Positions 1 to 5,954 of a DNA stretch of 5,954 nt are shown here, piece by piece. Source of the stretch: DATLBY01 sp035526665 (lineage in GTDB: Bacteria; Acidobacteriota; Terriglobia; Bryobacterales; Bryobacteraceae); the NCBI GenBank assembly GCA_035526665.1, contig DATLBY010000427.1, positions 1 through 5,954 on the forward strand, written 5' to 3'. Under the pieces are notes generated by a model. That model had not been told where the DNA came from, did not search any database, and saw nothing but the letters and a program-made list of their open reading frames with translations. How positions within the stretch are numbered: position 1 is the first letter of the stretch; each line of letters starts with the position of its first letter. The translations under genes and the position numbers were made by a program.

Positions 1-971
1 TTCCAGTTGCTGATAAAACTGTCGTGGCAGGAATTGCACTTCAGGTTTACGCCTAAAAACACCTGCGCACTGTTCTGCGCCGCTTGCATAGGCGGCAACT
101 GGCTGGCGCTGACATCACCGCGCCAATTCACGCCGATCAAATATCCGGCCGGATCATCCGGACCTCGCGGATCGAGCAGTGAGGACACGAACCGGTCGTA
201 GGGCAGGTTTTCTTCCAGCGCGCGCCGCAGCCATTTCGTGATCGATTGCCGCGCTCCTTCGTACTCGACACCTTCGTCATTGCGCAGTAGATCGTTCCAG
301 AAGCTGATCCAATGTTCGGCATAATTTCTCCGGTTCGCGAGCAATGCGTCAACCAGCCTGCGCCGTTTGTCCGTGCCCGGCGCGAGCTCAAACTCCCGCA
401 GTTGGGCGGGGTTCGGCACCACGCCCCAAAGGTCGAGGTACACCCGCCGCGCAAAGACTGCATCGGAGACAGGAGCCAACGCGCTCACGTGATGCAGATC
501 GAAGTACCGGCTAATGAGGGAATTGAGAGGTTCGTTTCGGTCGCCTTGCGGAATTACCGGAGCGCGCAGTGCCATTGACGGCTTCCAGGCCGCGGCGGCC
601 GGCCGGTTCCAGTTTGCTCCCTGATCCACCCAATCCCGCAATATGCCGATCTCCGACTCGGCCAGCGGTGGACCACCGGCCGGCATACGGGGCTCTTTTG
701 CTCCTGTAATCCGCAGGATGAGACTGCTTTTGCTGCTGTTTCCTGGAAGAATCGCCGGCCCCGACTGGCCGCCGCGGAGGAGATCTCCCCGGCTCAGGAC
801 CTTCAGACCTGCCTGGGCATTGGCTTCACTATGACAGCCGGAACAGCGCGCCAGCAGCAACGGATGGACTTTGGTGGCGAAATCGATCGTTTCCGCGGCG
901 GCGGGCGCGTCCGCCCAAGCCGCCGATCCCGTGACGCCGATCAGCAGTACGGCACAAAACCCAGCTTTCAT
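1..971 (-). CDS. PSCyt1-PSCyt2 (DUF1549) planctomycete-type c-type cytochrome, N-terminal part, runs off left edge
   Basis: The reverse complement from the ATG at 971-969 is open for 323 codons to the window edge, so the 3' end is missing. Residues 1-20 form a Sec signal peptide (MKAG, a hydrophobic stretch, then AWA before D21). Residues about 29-120 match a PSCyt1 cytochrome domain: haem motif C43-S-G-C46-H47, and Met96 in RMPAGGPPL as probable axial ligand. Residues about 145-323 match PSCyt2/DUF1549, with RRVYLDLWGVVP, a LVDALLANRRNYAEHW-like stretch and ENLPYDRF. A second CxxCH (C312-N-S-C315-H316) follows FLGVNLK, where this family usually has one. Known relatives usually end in a DUF1553 (PSD1) domain and often precede a DUF1501 gene; both would lie left of this window. 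The protein is probably extracytoplasmic and haem-binding, but the family's reaction is not established. A weak GGGA (980-977) lies 5 nt before the start. The frame stays open upstream, so the signal peptide decides the start. Confidence 0.9.
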   Translation of the reverse strand, partial: MKAGFCAVLLIGVTGSAAWADAPAAAETIDFATKVHPLLLARCSGCHSEANAQAGLKVLSRGDLLRGGQSGPAILPGNSSKSSLILRITGAKEPRMPAGGPPLAESEIGILRDWVDQGANWNRPAAAAWKPSMALRAPVIPQGDRNEPLNSLISRYFDLHHVSALAPVSDAVFARRVYLDLWGVVPNPAQLREFELAPGTDKRRRLVDALLANRRNYAEHWISFWNDLLRNDEGVEYEGARQSITKWLRRALEENLPYDRFVSSLLDPRGPDDPAGYLIGVNWRGDVSASQLPPMQAAQNSAQVFLGVNLKCNSCHDSFISNW

Positions 972-1048
972 GCTAATCCCAATGATATGCGATGCACCGC
1001 GCAGCGAGTATGATAGCGTAATACAGTTTCGCCTGGGGAGGTAAGTCA
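972..1048. promoter_or_regulatory. Divergent intergenic promoter region
   Basis: These 77 bases separate two divergently transcribed genes and must hold both start regions unless promoters lie inside the neighbouring coding sequences. On the plus strand TATGAT (1009-1014) resembles a -10 box ahead of the receptor gene, but no convincing -35 lies 16-18 nt upstream. On the minus strand TTGACT (1049-1044, overlapping the receptor's start codon) is followed 18 nt later by TGTATT (1025-1020), a possible weak promoter for the cytochrome. I see no clear operator palindrome. The hexamers are short and partly matched, so only the region, not the individual boxes, is well supported. Confidence 0.4.
1035..1042 (+). 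promoter_or_regulatory. Strong ribosome binding site of the TonB-dependent receptor
   Basis: GGGGAGGT is a near-perfect anti-16S complement. Its GGAGG core (1037-1041) ends 7 nt before the ATG at 1049. It fixes the start of the receptor gene, in agreement with the signal peptide that begins there. Confidence 0.85.
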
Positions 1049-4000
1049 ATGAAGGTATTCACGCTCTTTGTGAGCATCGTGTGTCTTTATGCGGTGGCAA
1101 ACGCACAAGAAACGCGTGGACAGATTCTGGGCCGGGTTACCGACGAGTCCGGCGCCGTGGTTGTTGGAGCCAGTGTCACGGCGGTGAACGTCGCCACGAA
1201 CGTCGCCAGCAAGACGACCACCAACGATAGCGGCGATTACACGCTTCCATTCCTGATACCCGGCACATACAACGTAACCTCCGAGCTTAAGGGATTTAAG
1301 TCCTTTGAACAGGAGGGCATTCTGGTTCGCGTGGCGGATAAGGCAACCCTGAATATGGTCCTGCAGATTGGTCAAACGACGGACCGCGTCCTGGTGACGG
1401 CCGATGCGCCGCTGATCGAAACAGCGACAGCCTCCATGGGGCAGGTAGTGGATAACCGCCGTATTTCGGAGCTGCCCCTGAAAGATGGCAACCCGATTAT
1501 GCTCGCGAGCCTCGCTCCGGGGGTGCTGAACCTTTCCACCGGCGGGTGGTCGCGGCCCTTCGACAATAGTTCGCCGTCGAGCATTGCGGTAAACGGCTCG
1601 CGCACCGCGACGAACGAATTCACGCTCGATGGCGCGCCGAACACGCAGCGCGGGAACGTAGCCTACATCCCTCCCTCGGAAGCCGTCCAGGAGTTCAGAA
1701 TTCAGACCGCTACCTTCGACGCGGCTACCGGCTATTCGGCCGGCGCGGTCGTGAACGTAAGCTTGAAGTCCGGCACCAACACGCTGCACGGCTCGGCCTA
1801 CGAGTTTCTTCAGAACACCAAGCTGAATGCAAATGATTATTTCAGCAATCTCAACAAACTGCCGCGGACACAACTCCGGCTCAACCGCTGGGGCGGTACG
1901 TTGAGCGGTCCGGTGATTCTGCCGAAGCTATACGACGGGCGTAACAAAACGTTTTGGATGTATGCCTACGAAGGGATCAACGATGCCGCGCCGGACACTG
2001 CCTATTCCTTCGCCGTGCCGACTGCCAAGCAGCGGCAGGGAGATTTCTCCGACCTCCTGAAGCTCGGTCCTCAGTACCAGATCTACGACCCGGCCACGAC
2101 GACACCGGCGGCAAACGGCCGCTTTACGCGCCAGCCGTTTCCAGACAATATCATTCCGGCCAACCGGATCAATCCCACCGGTAAGGCGATCATGAGCGCC
2201 CTGCCGCTGCCCAATCAGGCGGGAAGCGCCGACGGAAGCGATAACTGGTATACGCCGGGACCCTCGAGCGACACATTTTATTCCCACTTGTTTCGCGTCG
2301 ATCACAGCCTCAGCGACAAACACCGCTTCTTCGTTCGTGCCGACCTGAACCACCGGATCCAGGACTACGTGCGCTGGTACAACAACGACGCGAATGGCTC
2401 GTTGTTTTACCGCAGGAACAGGGGAGCCACCCTCGACGATGTGTACGTCTTCAGCCCTTCGTTCCTGATGAATCTGCGCTACAGCTACTCGCGTTTCTAC
2501 CAGGGAGATGATCCTGTCACCCGCCAGGCCAGTCTTTCCAGCCTGGGATTTTCGCAGAGCTTCACCAACCTGGTAACGTCGATTGATCCGCGCGGCCTGA
2601 AATTCCCCTTTGTAACAACCGATGGCAGCACGGAATTGTCGCGGGCCACGTACAGCTTCCGCTATGACGATACACATGATTTTGCCGTCAATCTGACCCG
2701 GATTGTGCGCAATCACTCTATCCGGTTTGGCACCGGATTTCGGGTATACCGCGAGAACTCCTTTGACTTCGGCCAGGCTTCGGGCAACTTCGCCTTTACA
2801 TCCGGTGGATGGGTTGCCGGTCCCTTTGACAACTCCCCTGGAGCTCCCTTGGGACAGGGCTTTGCGGCGATGCTGCTTGGGCTGCCCAACTCCGGCAGTA
2901 TCGACGTGAACGGGAACTATGCCGAGCAATCGCGGATCTGGTCTGGCTTTGTGCAGGATGATTGGAAGCTGAGCCGCAAGCTCACTGTCAACCTCGGATT
3001 ACGCTATGAGATCGAATTTCCCACCACCGAGCGGTATAACCGCACCGTGACCGGTTTCGATGCGACAACGCCCAACCCCTTGCAGGCGGCGGCGCAGGCG
3101 AACTACGCTAAAAATCCGATTCCCCAGATTCCCGCGGACCAGTTCCGCGTCCTGGGCGGGCTGCAATTCGCGGGCGTGAATGGCGCGCCGCGCGGATTAT
3201 GGAGCACCGATACCAATAACCTGATGCCGCGGATCGGCGGCGCTTACGCGATCGACTCCAAGACGGTCATCCGCGGCGGCTTCGGTATCTTCTATGAACA
3301 GATAGGCATCCTCCGGCGCAACGTGAACCAGACCGGCTTCAACCGGAGTACGGATTTCGTCGCCTCGTTGGATAATGGCCAGACGTTCATCGCTAACCTC
3401 ACGAACCCCTTCCCGAACGGCGTGAATCGTCCTTTAGGCTCCGGACTCGGCCTGATGACGAACGCCGGGCAGAGCATCAGCTTTTTCAATAACAACCTGA
3501 GCGTGCCGTTTATGCGCCGGTGGGAGGCCGGCCTTCAGCGGCAGTTGCCGGCTCAGGCTGTCCTGGAGATCGCCTACGTGGGAAACGTGGGGTCGAATCT
3601 TCGCACCAGCCGCCAGCTGGACCCGATTCCCCGCCAGTACCTCAGCTCGTCTCCGGTTCGCGACCAGGCGGCCATTGATTTTCTCAGCACGCAGGTTGCG
3701 AATCCGTTTTATCCCCTGCTGCCGCGGACCAGCCTGTCCGGCTCTAATGTCAGCCGGTCCCAGTTGCTCCGGCCCTACCCGGAATTTACCAGTATTACGC
3801 GCGACACCAACGAGGGTTATTCCCGATATCATTCGTTGCAGACCCGTTTGGAAAAACGGATGTCGGCGGGATACACCGTCAACGTGTCGTGGACTTGGTC
3901 GAAGTTTCTCGAAGCCACCAGCTTCCTGAATGAAACGGATCCCGTGCCGGAGCGCGTCATATCGGATCAGGACAGGACTCACCGCGTGGTGATCAGCGGG

Positions 4001-4507
4001 CTGTGGGAACTGCCCTTCGGCAAGGGGCGGCGCTTCGCGGTAAGTACCAACCCCATCCTGGGAAAGCTGCTGGAGGGTTGGCAGACACAGGCGATTTATC
4101 AGTTCCAAAGTGGAGCACCGCTTGGCTTTGGCAATGCGATTTTTAACGGCAACCTGGCGGACATCCCGCTGCCCGCCGGTGAACGGACCATCTACCGCTG
4201 GTTCAATACCTCGGCCGGTTTTGAGCGCACTTCGAATCGGCAGCTCGCCTCCAACCTGCGTACCCTCTCCACGCGCTTCTCAGGCATTCGCGGGGACGGA
4301 TTGAATAACTGGGACATCTCGCTCGTGAAGAATACGAGTATTACGGAGCGGGTCCGGCTCCAGTTCCGCACCGAGTTCATTAACGCCCTGAATCACGCGC
4401 AGTTCAGCAACCCGAACACGACGCCGACCAGCTCCAGCTTTGGCCGCGTGACCGCGACATCGCAGTGGCCGCGCACCATCCAGTTCGGCTTGAAGCTGCT
4501 GTTTTAG
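1049..4507 (+). CDS. Oar-like TonB-dependent receptor with carboxypeptidase-regulatory-like N-terminal domain
   Basis: A complete 1152-residue outer-membrane beta-barrel protein. Residues 1-19 are a Sec signal peptide (MKVFTLFVSI, then AVANA before Q20). Residues about 23-105 form a CarboxypepD_reg-like beta-sandwich (GRVTDESGAVVVGASV, then SGDYTLPFLIPGTYNV). DRVLVTA at 112-118 resembles a TonB-box position. The plug follows to about residue 245, with VNGSRTATNEFTLDGAPN (181-198) and AGAVVNVSLKSGTNTLHGSA (231-250), both typical of acidobacterial Oar-like proteins. The rest is barrel, including FVQDDWKLSRKLTVNLGLRY from about residue 634, and it ends in GLKLLF with a terminal Phe as expected for recognition by the BAM complex. 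By family, such receptors import or bind large or scarce substrates using TonB/ExbBD energy; no TonB, SusD-like or enzyme partner on the same strand reveals the substrate. The start is set by the signal peptide and strong RBS. The length fits the family, and no frameshift is seen. Confidence 0.93.
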   Translation: MKVFTLFVSIVCLYAVANAQETRGQILGRVTDESGAVVVGASVTAVNVATNVASKTTTNDSGDYTLPFLIPGTYNVTSELKGFKSFEQEGILVRVADKATLNMVLQIGQTTDRVLVTADAPLIETATASMGQVVDNRRISELPLKDGNPIMLASLAPGVLNLSTGGWSRPFDNSSPSSIAVNGSRTATNEFTLDGAPNTQRGNVAYIPPSEAVQEFRIQTATFDAATGYSAGAVVNVSLKSGTNTLHGSAYEFLQNTKLNANDYFSNLNKLPRTQLRLNRWGGTLSGPVILPKLYDGRNKTFWMYAYEGINDAAPDTAYSFAVPTAKQRQGDFSDLLKLGPQYQIYDPATTTPAANGRFTRQPFPDNIIPANRINPTGKAIMSALPLPNQAGSADGSDNWYTPGPSSDTFYSHLFRVDHSLSDKHRFFVRADLNHRIQDYVRWYNNDANGSLFYRRNRGATLDDVYVFSPSFLMNLRYSYSRFYQGDDPVTRQASLSSLGFSQSFTNLVTSIDPRGLKFPFVTTDGSTELSRATYSFRYDDTHDFAVNLTRIVRNHSIRFGTGFRVYRENSFDFGQASGNFAFTSGGWVAGPFDNSPGAPLGQGFAAMLLGLPNSGSIDVNGNYAEQSRIWSGFVQDDWKLSRKLTVNLGLRYEIEFPTTERYNRTVTGFDATTPNPLQAAAQANYAKNPIPQIPADQFRVLGGLQFAGVNGAPRGLWSTDTNNLMPRIGGAYAIDSKTVIRGGFGIFYEQIGILRRNVNQTGFNRSTDFVASLDNGQTFIANLTNPFPNGVNRPLGSGLGLMTNAGQSISFFNNNLSVPFMRRWEAGLQRQLPAQAVLEIAYVGNVGSNLRTSRQLDPIPRQYLSSSPVRDQAAIDFLSTQVANPFYPLLPRTSLSGSNVSRSQLLRPYPEFTSITRDTNEGYSRYHSLQTRLEKRMSAGYTVNVSWTWSKFLEATSFLNETDPVPERVISDQDRTHRVVISGLWELPFGKGRRFAVSTNPILGKLLEGWQTQAIYQFQSGAPLGFGNAIFNGNLADIPLPAGERTIYRWFNTSAGFERTSNRQLASNLRTLSTRFSGIRGDGLNNWDISLVKNTSITERVRLQFRTEFINALNHAQFSNPNTTPTSSSFGRVTATSQWPRTIQFGLKLLF
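1186..1209 (+). repeat. 12-bp tandem duplication inside the receptor gene
   Basis: GAACGTCGCCAC is followed at once by GAACGTCGCCAG (11 of 12 identical). It encodes the repeated NVAT-NVAS in the carboxypeptidase-regulatory-like domain (about residues 47-54). It is in frame and probably a small slippage duplication in a loop or strand of the beta-sandwich. No wider function is implied. Confidence 0.6.
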
Positions 4508-4514
4508 GAGTGGA

Positions 4515-5942
4515 TTACGCCTTATCGATTTCGCCGGCGGCGCGGTTGCCGGATTCCAGTGCCGCTTCCTGTCCCCAGGACATGGAGGCGGCGTAAGCGC
4601 CGGCAAAGTGAATGCGCCCGAATGGCCGGGTGACTTCGGGCCAGAAGCGGCCGAGCTCGCCCGGCTTGTAGGACGTCCGTTCGCACATTCCCGCATACGG
4701 ATCCTTGGACCAGTCGTGTACCATCACCTGTTCGATGTCGGCCGACTTTCCGGGATAAAGCCGGTGGAAAGCCTCCAGTGACGCGGCCGCGGGTACGCCT
4801 GCCTGCGCGCCCCCCAGCAATATTCCGCGCGGTGTCTTGACCTCATCGGCCATCGACCAAAGCTCGTTCAGTTGAGGATCCGGCGGAGTCCAGTTGGGGC
4901 TGATCTTTTCCGTTTCCCAAAACCGGCTGCGGGACTGGAAAACGACTCTGGCGCGGGTATAATACGGCATTTCCCGGATCACAAACGCCTTGGCTTCGGG
5001 CCACGCGGGCGAGACCGGAATCTGCCGCAGCACCACCGCCGATACGCAGCTCACCAGGAAATCGCCGGTGTAGGTGCGCTCCTGTCCAAACTCGCGGCAT
5101 CGTACCGTCACGCCGGACGCGCCATGTTCAATGCGGAGCACGGGACAGCCCAGATGGATCCTTTGCCCAAGCCGGCTGGCGAAGGCATCGGTCATCAGCT
5201 GATTCCCGCCTTTGATGCGAAATAGCTTTTTTGATTCGAGATCCGTGCCGCGTAGTTTCTTAATGGCGGCAGCCCAGATGGTTTGCAGCGCCGAGCCGGA
5301 TCCGCCGAAGAACTGTAGCGCGGCGGGTGAGGCTCCTTCGCGCTTCAGCAGTGCGGCCGTGCTCAGTGCATCCAAATCCCTCAACTGTGGTTCGAACGGA
5401 TTATTTTCATCCCGTACTTTGTCCACGAAGGGCTGCAAATACAGCAGGGGCAACTCCTGCCAGGATCGTTGCGTGAGAAAGTCCGTCTCGCGCTGGCTGA
5501 ATCCGAGTTTTGCCAGGGTCTTACGGGCGTGCAGATCCTGCTCGGCAAACCGTTCGCCGCGCAGGAACCGCACCATGTTGTCCCGGCGGGGATAGGGGAT
5601 GGCGGTGAGGGAGAACTCCTTGAGATAGCGCCAATACTCCGTGTAGCCGGGGTAATAGAAGTGTTCCGCGCCCAGATCCGCGTATAGCCCGTCAGCAAAG
5701 CCGTCGTGTTGCGTGCGGACGTGACCTCCCGCCCGGCCGCTGGCCTCCAGGACAACGGCATCATGCCCGCGCCGCACGAGCTCGTAGGCGCAGGAAAGTC
5801 CGGCGATTCCGGCCCCCATCACAATCACTCGCTTCTTTGCGCCGCGGCTCTGTGGAGCCGCTTCACCTGCGGTAATCGCCAGGGCGGCCGCCGCGGTACC
5901 GCTCAGTGTCAATATGGTTCGCCGATCGATGTTGGAGCCCAT
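4515..5942 (-). CDS. Tat-exported FAD-dependent flavin amine oxidase family protein
   Basis: 475 residues. A Tat signal occupies the N-terminus: D6-R7-R8-T-I-L11, a hydrophobic Ala/Leu stretch to about 25, and a probable cleavage region near 28-32. The Rossmann dinucleotide-binding fold follows: VIVMGAGIAGL with G43, G45 and G48, acidic E66 in VVLEAS to bind the adenosine ribose, then GRAGGHVRT (69-77) and DLGAEHF (89-95). FRIKGGNQLMTDAFA (241-255) and PVLRIEHGASGVTV (267-280) match conserved flavin-binding stretches of the amine oxidase family (PF01593). W411-SKDPYAGMC420 and the end segment GRIHFAGAY (442-450) plus SWGQEAALESGNRAAGEI (455-472) form the C-terminal FAD site. Family members oxidise amines or amino acids with O2 as acceptor, but some are desaturases or dehydrogenases, so the substrate is open. 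R330 lies where the catalytic lysine is expected. The stop is 7 bp from the convergent receptor's stop. The frame stays open through the 12 bases upstream, so a start beyond the window is possible. Confidence 0.9.
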   Translation of the reverse strand: MGSNIDRRTILTLSGTAAAALAITAGEAAPQSRGAKKRVIVMGAGIAGLSCAYELVRRGHDAVVLEASGRAGGHVRTQHDGFADGLYADLGAEHFYYPGYTEYWRYLKEFSLTAIPYPRRDNMVRFLRGERFAEQDLHARKTLAKLGFSQRETDFLTQRSWQELPLLYLQPFVDKVRDENNPFEPQLRDLDALSTAALLKREGASPAALQFFGGSGSALQTIWAAAIKKLRGTDLESKKLFRIKGGNQLMTDAFASRLGQRIHLGCPVLRIEHGASGVTVRCREFGQERTYTGDFLVSCVSAVVLRQIPVSPAWPEAKAFVIREMPYYTRARVVFQSRSRFWETEKISPNWTPPDPQLNELWSMADEVKTPRGILLGGAQAGVPAAASLEAFHRLYPGKSADIEQVMVHDWSKDPYAGMCERTSYKPGELGRFWPEVTRPFGRIHFAGAYAASMSWGQEAALESGNRAAGEIDKA

Positions 5943-5944
5943 GG

Positions 5945-5949
5945 TCCTC
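5945..5949 (-). promoter_or_regulatory. Possible RBS of the flavin oxidase gene, unusually close to the ATG
   Basis: GAGGA on the minus strand (5949-5945) lies only 2 nt before the ATG at 5942, tighter than the usual 5-9 nt. This start is still favoured because it gives a short n-region before the twin arginines, and any later start would remove them. The tight spacing and the open frame upstream leave room for a start beyond the right edge. Confidence 0.35.
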
Positions 5950-5954
5950 GTCAG

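Noticed and set aside
312..578. Short plus-strand open frames within 1-1013, for example 312-578 and 643-834
   Set aside because: They are opposite a continuous minus-strand frame with clear PSCyt1/PSCyt2 motifs and show no features of their own.
1046..1873. A 275-codon open frame on the minus strand opposite the receptor gene
   Set aside because: It lies wholly within the clear coding frame of the receptor, is rich in Arg/Gly/Val/His without any domain pattern, and has no convincing RBS or signal. It is a typical antisense shadow of GC-rich coding DNA.
1928..2929. A 333-codon open frame on the minus strand opposite the receptor barrel
   Set aside because: Long, but its composition is that of a reverse-complemented coding frame and it shows no recognisable motif. 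The plus-strand receptor continues through it with family-typical barrel sequence.
3434..4108. A 224-codon open frame on the minus strand opposite the receptor barrel
   Set aside because: Same antisense-shadow character; no domain, no start signals, and the receptor frame is intact here.
4534..4552. CCGGC ... GCCGG inverted repeat (5-bp stem, 9-nt loop) near the convergent junction, considered as a terminator
   Set aside because: The stem is short, the loop long, no T-run follows, and it lies within the oxidase coding sequence.
5212..5595. A 127-codon plus-strand open frame opposite the flavin oxidase
   Set aside because: It is Ser/Arg/Cys-rich with no motif, and it overlaps the strongly supported oxidase frame.
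1..5954. Search for a defence system, mobile element, CRISPR array, tRNA or riboswitch
   Set aside because: About 98% of the window is accounted for by three family-typical coding frames. The one intergenic gap is 77 bp, and no repeat array, transposase or structured RNA signature was seen.

Overview
The window looks like an ordinary chromosomal segment of an Acidobacteriota bacterium, probably close to the Bryobacter/Solibacter group. This is inferred from family content, not from a marker gene. The pointers are a very large Oar-like TonB-dependent receptor with an N-terminal carboxypeptidase-regulatory-like domain, next to a planctomycete-type PSCyt1/PSCyt2 cytochrome. Both families are heavily expanded in such genomes. 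DNA is moderately GC-rich throughout, and I see no compositional break, insertion sequence, tRNA, CRISPR array or phage gene.

Layout. Positions 1-971 (minus strand) hold the N-terminal 323 codons of a secreted PSCyt1-PSCyt2 c-type cytochrome whose 3' end lies beyond the left edge. A 77-bp intergenic region (972-1048) carries the divergent start signals. Positions 1049-4507 (plus strand) encode a complete 1152-residue outer-membrane receptor. Seven bases after its stop codon is the stop codon of a convergent minus-strand gene (4515-5942). That gene encodes a 475-residue flavin amine-oxidase-family protein with a twin-arginine export signal. It is complete if the ATG at 5942 is the true start; only 12 bases lie upstream of it.

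All three products appear to be exported: the cytochrome and receptor by Sec-type signal peptides, the flavoprotein by a Tat-type signal. The receptor would sit in the outer membrane, the cytochrome outside the cytoplasm with covalently bound haem, and the flavoenzyme probably in the periplasm after folding around FAD. A joint role in taking up and oxidising an organic compound is imaginable but is not shown: the genes are not co-directional and the substrates are unknown.

I did not find a clearly novel system. The most useful leads are in the flavoenzyme. A cysteine (residue 420) sits in the register of the covalent FAD-linking cysteine of mitochondrial monoamine oxidases, and an arginine appears where the family's conserved active-site lysine is expected.
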